Assembly (NCBI GenBank): GCA_023428755.1
Contig: JAEYWX010000001.1
Location: 458,633 to 522,632, forward strand
From: Bacteroidota bacterium
GTDB taxonomy: Bacteria; Bacteroidota; Bacteroidia; Chitinophagales; Chitinophagaceae
Direction: 5' to 3'
Length of the DNA: 64,000 nucleotides
Both the position numbers and the translations under genes were made by a program. The notes under the pieces are model-generated. The model did not search any database and was not told the origin of the DNA. It saw nothing but the letters and a program-made list of their open reading frames with translations. This document shows, one piece after another, positions 43,688 to 52,113 of the stretch (position 1 is its first letter; each line of letters starts with the position of its first letter).

Positions 43688-45871
43688 ATGAAGTATTTAT
43701 TATTATTCGTTTTGCTGCCCTTACAAATTTTTGCACAATCCTTTTCACAGTCGGAAATCAAACGCTGGCAACAACAGGCGCAACGTGTAACAATCATCAG
43801 AGATAACTGGGGCATACCGCATGTGTATGGAAAAACAGATGCAGATGCCGTGTTTGGTTTGCTGTATGCACAATGCGAAGATGATTTTAAACGTGTGGAA
43901 GCAAACTATATTGAAAAGCTGGGCCGCAAAGCAGAAGTGTTTGGCGAAACAGAACTATACAATGATCTGTATTTAAAATTGGTGATCGACAGTGCAGAGG
44001 CTGTTGCCGATTACAACAAAGCGCCCAGGTGGTTAAAAGAATTATTGAATGCTTATGCTGATGGGATCAATTATTATCTCTACACACATCCCAACGTAAA
44101 GCCGGCATTGCTTACACGCTTTAAACCCTGGTATCAATTGTTGTGGACCGATGGAAGCATTGGTGCCATCAGCACCGGTGATGTAACGGCAACGGATGTA
44201 CGAAATTTATATGGCAACGAAAATGCAACAGTGGCATATCGCCCCAAAGAATTTGTAGAGAACAGCAGTGGCTCTAATGGATTTGCCATCGCTCCTTCCA
44301 AAACAGAAAGTGGAAAAGCTATTTTGTACATCAACCCGCACGTAACATTTTATTTCCGGCCCGAAGTACACATGGTGAGTGAACAGGGATTGAATGCCTA
44401 TGGTGCAGTAACCTGGGGTCAGTTTTTCGTGTACCAGGGGTTTAACGAATACTGCGGCTGGATGCACACCAGCGCCAATGTAGATGTAGCTGATATGTAT
44501 GCAGAAAAAATTTCCGGCACCGGCAATAAGATGACGTATGAATACGATAATAAGCAACGTCCTGTAAAACAAAAAAAGATCACCATTAAGTATAAAAAAG
44601 GAAATGAACTGTTGTCAAAAACATTTACAACCTACGCAACACATCATGGCCCGGTCATGGCGAAACGGAATGGCCAATACATCAGCGTACGTTCCAGCAA
44701 CCGTATGATGAACGGGATACTGCAAAGCTGGCAACGTACCAAAGCAAAAGGATTAGAAGATTATAAAAAAGTAATGGCGCTGCGTGGCAACACCAGCAAT
44801 AGTACCGTGTTTGCAGATAACAGTGGCAACATCGCTTACTGGCATGGCAACTATGTACCCAAACGTGATGCAACATTTAACTGGGGGAAAGTAGTGGACG
44901 GAACAACACCAGCAACGGAATGGCAGGGTTTGCATGATGCAACTGAAACTGTGCAGGTGATTAACCCATCAACAGGCTGGATTCAAAACTGCAACTCTAC
45001 TCCCTACACGGTAAGTGGTGAAGCTAGTCCGAAGAAAAAAGATTACCCGGTGTACATGGCACCCGATGGTGAAAACTTTCGTGGTATCAATGCTGCAAGA
45101 GTGTTGAGCAAGGAAAATAAATTCAACATTGATAAAACCATTGCTGCCGGTTACGATACCTATCTTTCTGCATTTGAAGTATTGGTTCCTGCGTTGGTGA
45201 AAGCATTTGAAACAAAGATTCAACCAAGCGATTCATTGTACCGTTCACTGGCAGCACCTGTTGCCGTATTAAAAAACTGGGATTACTATTCATCCAATCA
45301 TTCCATTGCCACCACACTGGCGGTTGAATGGGCGCAGCGTTTAAATGCTGCCATCCGCCGGATTTATATTGAAGATGGTGATGACGATCAGGTAACCGTA
45401 ACGCATCGTTTTGCAGCAACGGCCACTGCCGATCAATTGCTGAAACCATTACTGGAAACCGTGCATCAACTCAAACAACAATTTGGTACTTGGGAAATAC
45501 AATGGGGTGATATCAACCGTTACCAGCGTATCAGCAATGATCTTGTGCAGCAACATGATGATAACAAGATCAGCTATCCCGTTCCATTTGCTTCTGCCTT
45601 GTGGGGCATGCTGCCTTCGTATAACAGCCGCACATTTCCGGGAACAAAAAAACGCTACGGCATCAGCGGAAACAGTTTTGTTTGTGCGGTAGAGTTTGGT
45701 GAAAAGATCAAAGCAAAATCATTACTGGCCGGTGGTAACAGCGGCGATGTAAACAGCAAACATTTTACCGATCAACTGGAGATGTACACCAAAGGTCAGT
45801 TCAAAGATGTACTGTTTTATAAAGAAGATGTATTGAACCATGCCGAACGAACTTATCACCCGGGAGAATAA
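43688..45871 (+). CDS. penicillin acylase family Ntn-hydrolase (acylase of amide-linked acyl groups)
   Basis: 727 residues with a signal peptide (KYLLLFVLLPLQIFAQ). Family landmarks: RVTIIRDNWGIPHVYGKTDA near the N-terminus; the autoproteolytic junction ENSSGSNGFAIAPSKTESGK, in which Ser196 becomes the N-terminal nucleophile of the beta chain; then AILYINPH (NPH element) and a later RGNTSNSTVFADNSGNIAYW. The chain matures in the periplasm into alpha and beta subunits. Relatives cleave penicillin side chains, acyl-homoserine lactones or other acyl amides; the substrate here is not predictable. Confidence 0.92.
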   Translation: MKYLLLFVLLPLQIFAQSFSQSEIKRWQQQAQRVTIIRDNWGIPHVYGKTDADAVFGLLYAQCEDDFKRVEANYIEKLGRKAEVFGETELYNDLYLKLVIDSAEAVADYNKAPRWLKELLNAYADGINYYLYTHPNVKPALLTRFKPWYQLLWTDGSIGAISTGDVTATDVRNLYGNENATVAYRPKEFVENSSGSNGFAIAPSKTESGKAILYINPHVTFYFRPEVHMVSEQGLNAYGAVTWGQFFVYQGFNEYCGWMHTSANVDVADMYAEKISGTGNKMTYEYDNKQRPVKQKKITIKYKKGNELLSKTFTTYATHHGPVMAKRNGQYISVRSSNRMMNGILQSWQRTKAKGLEDYKKVMALRGNTSNSTVFADNSGNIAYWHGNYVPKRDATFNWGKVVDGTTPATEWQGLHDATETVQVINPSTGWIQNCNSTPYTVSGEASPKKKDYPVYMAPDGENFRGINAARVLSKENKFNIDKTIAAGYDTYLSAFEVLVPALVKAFETKIQPSDSLYRSLAAPVAVLKNWDYYSSNHSIATTLAVEWAQRLNAAIRRIYIEDGDDDQVTVTHRFAATATADQLLKPLLETVHQLKQQFGTWEIQWGDINRYQRISNDLVQQHDDNKISYPVPFASALWGMLPSYNSRTFPGTKKRYGISGNSFVCAVEFGEKIKAKSLLAGGNSGDVNSKHFTDQLEMYTKGQFKDVLFYKEDVLNHAERTYHPGE

Positions 45872-45877
45872 TGCAGA

Positions 45878-45910
45878 AGGGTTGGCAACCTTTTGAAGAT
45901 TGGCAACCCT
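45878..45910. repeat. imperfect hairpin downstream of the acylase gene
   Basis: AGGGTTGGCAA pairs with TTGGCAACCCT with one mismatch around an 11-base loop. It has no T tract, so it is either a weak transcription stop or a dispersed repeat. The following ~140 bp to the next gene hold a word-like repeat (CTCTTTGTGTTCTTCGTGTT and CTCTGTGAACTTTGTGTAAC) and no gene. Confidence 0.55.
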
Positions 45911-46050
45911 GGCATCCCGATGAATAAGTTTTAACTTGTACGATCTCTTTGTGTTCTTCGTGTTTCCTCTGTGAACTTTGTGTAACAAATTTAGTAGCAC
46001 GATATACACGAAGGTTTTCACAAAGAACGCAACGCTCAAATTGTAATCAC

Positions 46051-47181
46051 ATGCGAATACTATTGCTCATTACCAGTTCCCTTTTTTGCAGTTACACATT
46101 TGCACAGCAACGCAAACCTGCTGAAGCTTACGGCATCAAAATAGGTGTAATGCAGAAAGGACCTACCAATTCAATTGTGGATGTGGCAGGTGTAAAAGTT
46201 GGGCAGGTTACATTGATTGTGGGCGACAGTATCCGCACAGGTGTTACAGCAATTCTTCCGCACGGTAATAATCTTTTTCAGCAAAAAGTACCGGCTGCTG
46301 TGTTTACCGGAAATGGTTTTGGAAAACTGGCTGGTGTTACACAAATCAAAGAATTAGGCAACATTGAATCGCCGATCATCTTAACCAATACGCTGAGTGT
46401 TGCAGAAGGAATCAACGGCGTTATTCAATATACATTATCACAAAAAGGAAATGAACAGGTACAATCAGTCAATGCAGTGGTAGGTGAAACCAATGACGGT
46501 GCGTTGAATGATATACGTGGCAAGCATGTAAAAGTTGAGCATGTGTTGCAAGCCATCAATAGTGCATCCACGCAAGTGCCACAACAAGGCAATGTGGGTG
46601 CTGGTATAGGTACGGTTTGTTTTGGTTTTAAAGGAGGGATCGGTACAGCATCGAGAAAACTACCAACATCGCTCGGTGGTTATACCGTTGGTGTATTGGT
46701 GCAAACAAATTTTGGCGGTGTGTTGCAGATCGATGGTGTACCTGTGGGTGAAGCGCTGGGTCGTTATTCGTTCAGCAATCAATTACAAAATCCGGTTGAT
46801 GGTTCCTGCATGATCGTAGTAGCAACGGATGCTCCGCTCGACAGCCGAAATTTAGAACGCCTGGCCAAACGTGCTTTTATGGGCTTGGCAAAAACAGGCG
46901 GCATTGCATCGAACGGCAGCGGCGACTATGTGATCGCTTTCTCCAATAATGCAGCGGTGCTGATTGCACACAACAGCAAAACATCCACCATCACCACAAC
47001 AGTGTTGATCAACGATGTTATGAGTCCGCTGTTTATGGCAGCGATTGAAGCAACAGAAGAAGCCATCATCAATTCCTTGTTTATGGCAACCGATATGAAA
47101 GGCAAAGGCGGACGAACCATTGAAGCACTGCCGTTGGACAAAGTACTTCCGATTTTAAAACAATACAATCGCATCAACTGA
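46051..47181 (+). CDS. P1 family (DmpA-type) aminopeptidase/D-esterase
   Basis: 376 residues from the ATG at 46051, which gives a signal peptide (MRILLLITSSLFCSYTFAQ); an upstream start at 45949 lies in a repeat. Family landmarks: TNSIVDVAGVKVGQVTLIVG, VAEGINGVIQYTLSQKGNE, VVGETNDGALNDI, and the self-cleavage region GIASNGSGDYVIAFSN, where the Ser of NGSGD is the nucleophile. DmpA-like enzymes remove N-terminal residues from peptides and act on D-amino-acid esters and amides. The stop codon is two bases before the aminotransferase start. Confidence 0.92.
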   Translation: MRILLLITSSLFCSYTFAQQRKPAEAYGIKIGVMQKGPTNSIVDVAGVKVGQVTLIVGDSIRTGVTAILPHGNNLFQQKVPAAVFTGNGFGKLAGVTQIKELGNIESPIILTNTLSVAEGINGVIQYTLSQKGNEQVQSVNAVVGETNDGALNDIRGKHVKVEHVLQAINSASTQVPQQGNVGAGIGTVCFGFKGGIGTASRKLPTSLGGYTVGVLVQTNFGGVLQIDGVPVGEALGRYSFSNQLQNPVDGSCMIVVATDAPLDSRNLERLAKRAFMGLAKTGGIASNGSGDYVIAFSNNAAVLIAHNSKTSTITTTVLINDVMSPLFMAAIEATEEAIINSLFMATDMKGKGGRTIEALPLDKVLPILKQYNRIN

Positions 47182-47183
47182 TC

Positions 47184-48011
47184 ATGTGGGCATTTATCAA
47201 TCATCAATTTGTTGAAGCTGAGAAAGCTGTATTACCAATAAGTGATCTATCGATCCAGCGGGGTTATGGCGTATTTGATTTTTTTCGCACAGTAAATGAT
47301 AAACCGCTGTTCATCGATCATCATTTGGATCGGTTACAACATTCAGCATCTGTATTACGGTTGCAGCTTCCGTACAGCAAGGATGAGTTGAAGAAAATCG
47401 TACAGGAACTCATCCGCAAAAACGATCTTTCAACTTCCGGCATACGCATTACAGTAACCGGTGGTAATGCAACTGATACCTATACACCCACCACTCCCAA
47501 TCTCATCATCACACAAAATCCATTAACGATGGATGCGGCGTTTGATGAGTCGAAAGGATTACATCTTATCACTGAAGAATATGTACGGGAGTTACCAACG
47601 GTGAAATCCATCAATTATCTCATGGGTGTTTATTTACAACAGAAAGTAAAAGAGGCCGGTGCGGGTGATGTGTTGTATGTAAAAGATGGATTCATCAGTG
47701 AATTACCACGTTCCAATGTGTTTGTTGTTTCAGCGAATCATGAATTGCTGACAGCTGATACAAACGTATTGTATGGCATTACCCGCAAACAGATCCTTCA
47801 GCTTGCAAAAGAAACAATGACAGTAAAAGAACAACCAGTTACACTTAACGATGTGCTTACAGCAAAAGAAGTATTTGTAAGCAGCACCACGAAACGATTG
47901 CTACCTGTGTTTTCCGTAGATGGCAAATTGATTGGTGAGGGAAACGCCGGAACGGTAACTTCGCAACTCTATCATCAGTTTCTTCAATTGGAAAACAACG
48001 CATTGGTTTAA
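47184..48011 (+). CDS. class IV aminotransferase (D-amino acid/branched-chain/ADC lyase type)
   Basis: 275 residues. The fold-type IV features are ISDLSIQRGYGVFDFFRTVN near the N-terminus, the PLP lysine in ELPTVKSINYLMGVYLQQ, and YVKDGFISELPRSNVFVV. It uses PLP to transfer amino groups. Subclass cannot be set, and D-amino acid aminotransferase, BCAT-like and aminodeoxychorismate lyase remain open. It begins 2 bp after the DmpA-type gene, so the two are almost certainly translated from one message, which favours a role in (D-)amino acid use. Confidence 0.9.
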   Translation: MWAFINHQFVEAEKAVLPISDLSIQRGYGVFDFFRTVNDKPLFIDHHLDRLQHSASVLRLQLPYSKDELKKIVQELIRKNDLSTSGIRITVTGGNATDTYTPTTPNLIITQNPLTMDAAFDESKGLHLITEEYVRELPTVKSINYLMGVYLQQKVKEAGAGDVLYVKDGFISELPRSNVFVVSANHELLTADTNVLYGITRKQILQLAKETMTVKEQPVTLNDVLTAKEVFVSSTTKRLLPVFSVDGKLIGEGNAGTVTSQLYHQFLQLENNALV

Positions 48012-48066
48012 GCATTACATCTGCAACAAATTCTCTGCTGAATTGTAATTACCTTGCTTCAGCATT

Positions 48067-49860
48067 ATGAAAATACTCTGGAAATATTTGCATCCCTACC
48101 GTTCATTGGTTTTTGCTGCACTGCTGCTGGCCGGTATTGCACAAATTCTTTCGTTGTACGATCCCATTATTCTGGGCCGCATTATTGATGAATATACACT
48201 CAACCCCGCTAACCGGAGCGAACAGGAACTCATTAACGGCGTATTAGTATTGTTAGGTATTGCTGTTGCCATTGCATTAGCGGCACGACTCTTCTTATCA
48301 TTAAAAGATTATGTGATTCGGCTGGTAGTGCAAAAATTCGGGATGCAGATCTTTAATGATGGCCTTAAACAAATGCTGCGCCTGCCCTACCAGGATTTTG
48401 AAGATCAGAGCAGTGGTGAAATTTTATCGATCCTGCAAAAAGTTCGCAACGATACAGAACGTTTCATCACTTCGTTCATCAATATTCTTTTTTCTTCCAT
48501 CGTTGGTATCGGCTTTTTGATCTGGTATGCATTTACCAAACACTGGGCATTGATTCCTGTTTTTTTAGTAGGTGTGGTATTGCTGGGTGGATTAACCAGC
48601 ATTCTCAGTCGTTCCATTAAAGTATTGCAGCGTTCACTCATCCGGCAAAACCGCCAAATGAGCGGCACCATCACCGAAAGTTTACGCAATATTGAATTGG
48701 TAAAAAGTTTAGGTCTTACCTATCCTGAAATTAAACGCCTGCGTGCACACACACAGGAAATTTTTGACCTGGAAATGCAGAAGGTAAAAAAGATCCGTTC
48801 GCTTTCGTTTTACCAGGGCAGCATTCTTATTCTGCTGAAACAAAGTATTCTCTTTATTTTATTATGGCTTATTTTCCGCAATGTATTATCACCCGGCGAA
48901 TTGATTTCGATGCAGTTTATTTCCACCGGCATCATTGGTCCGTTGCAGGATCTGGGCAGCATTATACTTTCGTATCGGGAAGCAGAAGCATCGCTGCATA
49001 TTTTTAATGAACTGATGCTGAAAGAAACAGAATACCGGCCCGAAGAACCGGTTGATGTAGGGGAGATCGAACATTTGCGTTTCGATCAGGTAACGTTTCG
49101 TCACCGGCAGGCATCTGCAAATGCACTCGATGGTATTTCGTTTGAAGCAAAGCTGGGCGATACCATTGCGTTTGTTGGGCCATCGGGTTCGGGTAAATCA
49201 ACACTTGTAAAATTATTGGTGGGTTTGTATACGCCTGTAAGTGGTGATATTTTGTATGATGATGTTTCCTCGAAAGACATTCGTTACAACCGCATGCGCA
49301 AGCAGTTAGGTTTTGTAACGCAGGAAACACAATTGTTCTCCGGCAGTGTGAGGGAAAACATGCAGTTTGTAAAGCCTGATGCGACCGATGAAGAAATATA
49401 TGATGCGTTGCAGAAAGCATCGGCGCTGGGCATCATTAACAGCAAAGACAAAGGTTTGGATACTTTGCTTGGTGAAGGCGGTAAAAAATTATCGGGTGGT
49501 GAAAAGCAACGCCTCTCCATTGCTCGTGCTTTGTTGCGCAAACCACGTTTGCTCATTTTTGACGAAGCTACTTCTGCATTGGATTCATTAACCGAAGAAC
49601 AGATCACACAAACCATTCGTGAAATATCGAGCCTGCAACAACAGATCACCATTCTGATTGCACACCGGCTTTCCACCATCCTCCATGCCGATACAATCTT
49701 TGTATTGGAGAAAGGAAGAATTGTGGAGCAGGGTAGCCATGAAGCATTGGTTGCCAACAAAGGATTGTACTATGCTATGTGGCGGCAACAGATCGGTGAA
49801 CGGAAAACAATGACAACAGCTACCGGTACTGCAGCAGAGGAAATGGAAGAGGAGGAATAA
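48067..49860 (+). CDS. ABC transporter, fused permease and ATPase (exporter type)
   Basis: 597 residues. An N-terminal six-helix transmembrane domain (residues ~15 to 300) is fused to a C-terminal nucleotide-binding domain. Walker A is FVGPSGSGKSTLVKLLVGLY, the signature LSGGEKQRLSIARALLRKP, Walker B LLIFDEATSALDS and the H-loop ILIAHRLSTI. It works as a dimer. Bacterial relatives export lipids, peptides or drugs; the substrate is unknown. The tail is highly acidic (ATGTAAEEMEEEE). Confidence 0.92.
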   Translation: MKILWKYLHPYRSLVFAALLLAGIAQILSLYDPIILGRIIDEYTLNPANRSEQELINGVLVLLGIAVAIALAARLFLSLKDYVIRLVVQKFGMQIFNDGLKQMLRLPYQDFEDQSSGEILSILQKVRNDTERFITSFINILFSSIVGIGFLIWYAFTKHWALIPVFLVGVVLLGGLTSILSRSIKVLQRSLIRQNRQMSGTITESLRNIELVKSLGLTYPEIKRLRAHTQEIFDLEMQKVKKIRSLSFYQGSILILLKQSILFILLWLIFRNVLSPGELISMQFISTGIIGPLQDLGSIILSYREAEASLHIFNELMLKETEYRPEEPVDVGEIEHLRFDQVTFRHRQASANALDGISFEAKLGDTIAFVGPSGSGKSTLVKLLVGLYTPVSGDILYDDVSSKDIRYNRMRKQLGFVTQETQLFSGSVRENMQFVKPDATDEEIYDALQKASALGIINSKDKGLDTLLGEGGKKLSGGEKQRLSIARALLRKPRLLIFDEATSALDSLTEEQITQTIREISSLQQQITILIAHRLSTILHADTIFVLEKGRIVEQGSHEALVANKGLYYAMWRQQIGERKTMTTATGTAAEEMEEEE

Positions 49861-50493
49861 TTATATCTTTAGTTTTTTCCGACATGCTTCACACAACTCT
49901 TTTTCCTGATCCAATTTCATCTGTCCCTCTGCATCTACCATAAAACATGTTTCATTACTGCAATGAGGCAATCCGAAGTTGTGACCCATTTCATGCAACA
50001 CCAGTTTCACCATACGTTGTTGTAAATGTCTTTTACTTGTTGCTGTTTTTGAAGGACGAAAGGTTGAAACAATACATACATGTCCCGGACTGTAACCTAA
50101 ACCCATCACACCATAGTCTTTGTGTTCGGCTTTACTAACAGAAATATCTTCGTTTGTAATTCCCACAATTGTTCGTACCGAATCGGGCTTTAGTTGCTTC
50201 AACCATTTGATCGTAGAATCGGCACGGTAGCGGTTACGGGGTTTGTAATATGCATGAGCAGGAAAAAGCTTATCAGCTGCAATAACTACGCTTACATTAT
50301 AAAAATGAGCAACCGAATCTTTCAGCAATTGTAAGGTTGTTGTATCTGCAAATTGAAGCGGTTGTAAAAGAACAGTCGGCTTATTTACTTTGGCTTTAAT
50401 ATTCTCATTGCATCCTAAAGAGGTTAGACACAGTATCAGCAGCATTGTAGTAATATGACTAATTCCTCTTAACATCTTCATCTGAAAATTCAA
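49861..50493 (-). CDS. archaemetzincin (M54) family metalloprotease with lipoprotein signal
   Basis: 210 residues (a start at Met5 or Met7 is equally possible). The zinc motif is LVLHEMGHNFGLPHC (His167, Glu168, His171, His177), followed by CSNETCFM and CEACRKKL, matching the archaemetzincin HExxHxxGxxHCx4CxM...CxxC pattern. A signal with lipobox (TMLLILCLTSLGC) suggests a lipid-anchored periplasmic or surface protein. The N-terminus overlaps the upstream gene's stop codon by up to 35 bp. Substrate unknown. Confidence 0.85.
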   Translation of the reverse strand: MNFQMKMLRGISHITTMLLILCLTSLGCNENIKAKVNKPTVLLQPLQFADTTTLQLLKDSVAHFYNVSVVIAADKLFPAHAYYKPRNRYRADSTIKWLKQLKPDSVRTIVGITNEDISVSKAEHKDYGVMGLGYSPGHVCIVSTFRPSKTATSKRHLQQRMVKLVLHEMGHNFGLPHCSNETCFMVDAEGQMKLDQEKELCEACRKKLKI

Positions 50494-52105
50494 GAAGTTG
50501 TTTCGCTTTTAAAAATTGATATTGCTCATTTGTTAGAAAAACAACACATAACCCATCGCAAGGATGAACTTCATAAAATCTTCCGGAAGGTTGCTGATCT
50601 TTTATAGCGTTTTCAATTAATTCATAAAATTTCAAATCAAGCCAATCATCTTCCTGGACTAGTTGTGTTTTATAAACCTTGTTATTCAAAACAAATCCAT
50701 ATTCAAATGGTTTTTTATTGTTCTTTTTCCAGATATACTTATCTAAGATATCTGTTGGTACAAAGTATCCCTTTGAGTGTGCTGAAAGTTGCTCAGTTAT
50801 TTTTTTGTACATTCCTTTATCTATTCCATATTCAAGATCAATTGCAAAAACAATATTTTTAAACGATACTAGTATATCAGAATAGTTATTAATTTCCGAA
50901 AACTCAACTTTCAATAATCCTTTTTGTATTTCTGTTTTACTTAAATGCCTAAATAAACCAATAGAATCATATGCTGCGATAGTTTCTTTAATTTTTGTTT
51001 GGGTGAATCCTGACGAAAAATTTTCATAGCTCAACTCAATGTAACCACTACCCATACCACTATAGCTCCACATTAAACCTTCAAATTGTGATTTTTTAAG
51101 TGGTAACAATGCAAACTGATTTTTGGATATACTTACAATGTGTAGCCTGTATTCAGAATGTTGATCTGCCAGTATTTTATTAAATATTTGATGATACTGA
51201 TCTGGAAGAAACTGGACGTACTCTTTGCTTTTATTTGAAAAGTCGGCGTCAAAAAAACTTTTATACCGATATATGTTGCCTTCTTTATATATCGAAACAA
51301 GTGCGTCATATACAATAAAGCCCGTGTCGCTTTCTGCATTGTCTTTTTCGATTGAATAGCTTAAACTGTCGTACTTGAGTATATCTAGAACTGAAGCTGA
51401 TTTTTTATATACTTTTTCAAAAACTTCTTTTTGGTTTAGCCCTAAATATTCATGTTTATTTATAAAGACAATACCCTTAATTTCTTTTAATATATCAGTA
51501 TAATCAACTAGGTCTTTTCGATTACTTCTTTCAACAATTGATTTATAAGATTCTGTATTTAGTAAATCTCTCTCTAATAAATCATTTAAAAATTTTGTAA
51601 GTTTTTCGGGTAGAAGAAAATATTCAATTTCTGTTAACTCACAGGCTCTCTCCACCAGTTCATACTCTGTTTTGACAGTTAGGTTTGTAACAAGGGGCTT
51701 TAGTTTCGTTTCTGTTTTTTGAGAAATTAAATTATTGGCTGTCATTTTGTGCAAAAAAACAGCAAGACTATCCTTCCAATGCTGTTCTTTTTCTTTTGGG
51801 ATAGTAATTGGAGCAGGTGTAAAATGCATTAACGATCTCGTACCCGAAGTTGAAAACATTTTTAATTGCAAAAGCACTGCTAAAGGATAGTGGTTTTGAA
51901 ACTCTATTTCACCCTCATAATAAATATCATCTTTAGTTTTCTTTTTCCACTTTTCCCTTTGTCGTTCTTCCTTTATAAAGTTTGATTTTTCCCACGGATA
52001 AATTAACCCTGCTGAATCAAATTGATATGTTAGTTGGAGATTTCTTGTTTGAGATTTTAAAGTTGTCAAACAACAAATACTAAATAAAATAAACAGTGTT
52101 TTCAT
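50459..52105 (-). CDS. large secreted hypothetical protein, AT-rich
   Basis: 548 residues with a signal peptide (MKTLFILFSICCLTTLKSQ). No domain recognised. The sequence is rich in Lys, Tyr and Asp and alternates short helices and strands, for example NLISQKTETKLKPLVTNLTV and VQFLPDQYHQIFNKILADQH. It is notably AT-rich compared with neighbours. It overlaps the archaemetzincin start, so the two are likely translated together. Function unknown. Confidence 0.75.
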   Translation of the reverse strand: MKTLFILFSICCLTTLKSQTRNLQLTYQFDSAGLIYPWEKSNFIKEERQREKWKKKTKDDIYYEGEIEFQNHYPLAVLLQLKMFSTSGTRSLMHFTPAPITIPKEKEQHWKDSLAVFLHKMTANNLISQKTETKLKPLVTNLTVKTEYELVERACELTEIEYFLLPEKLTKFLNDLLERDLLNTESYKSIVERSNRKDLVDYTDILKEIKGIVFINKHEYLGLNQKEVFEKVYKKSASVLDILKYDSLSYSIEKDNAESDTGFIVYDALVSIYKEGNIYRYKSFFDADFSNKSKEYVQFLPDQYHQIFNKILADQHSEYRLHIVSISKNQFALLPLKKSQFEGLMWSYSGMGSGYIELSYENFSSGFTQTKIKETIAAYDSIGLFRHLSKTEIQKGLLKVEFSEINNYSDILVSFKNIVFAIDLEYGIDKGMYKKITEQLSAHSKGYFVPTDILDKYIWKKNNKKPFEYGFVLNNKVYKTQLVQEDDWLDLKFYELIENAIKDQQPSGRFYEVHPCDGLCVVFLTNEQYQFLKAKQLLEFSDEDVKRN

Positions 52106-52113
52106 TTTAAAAA

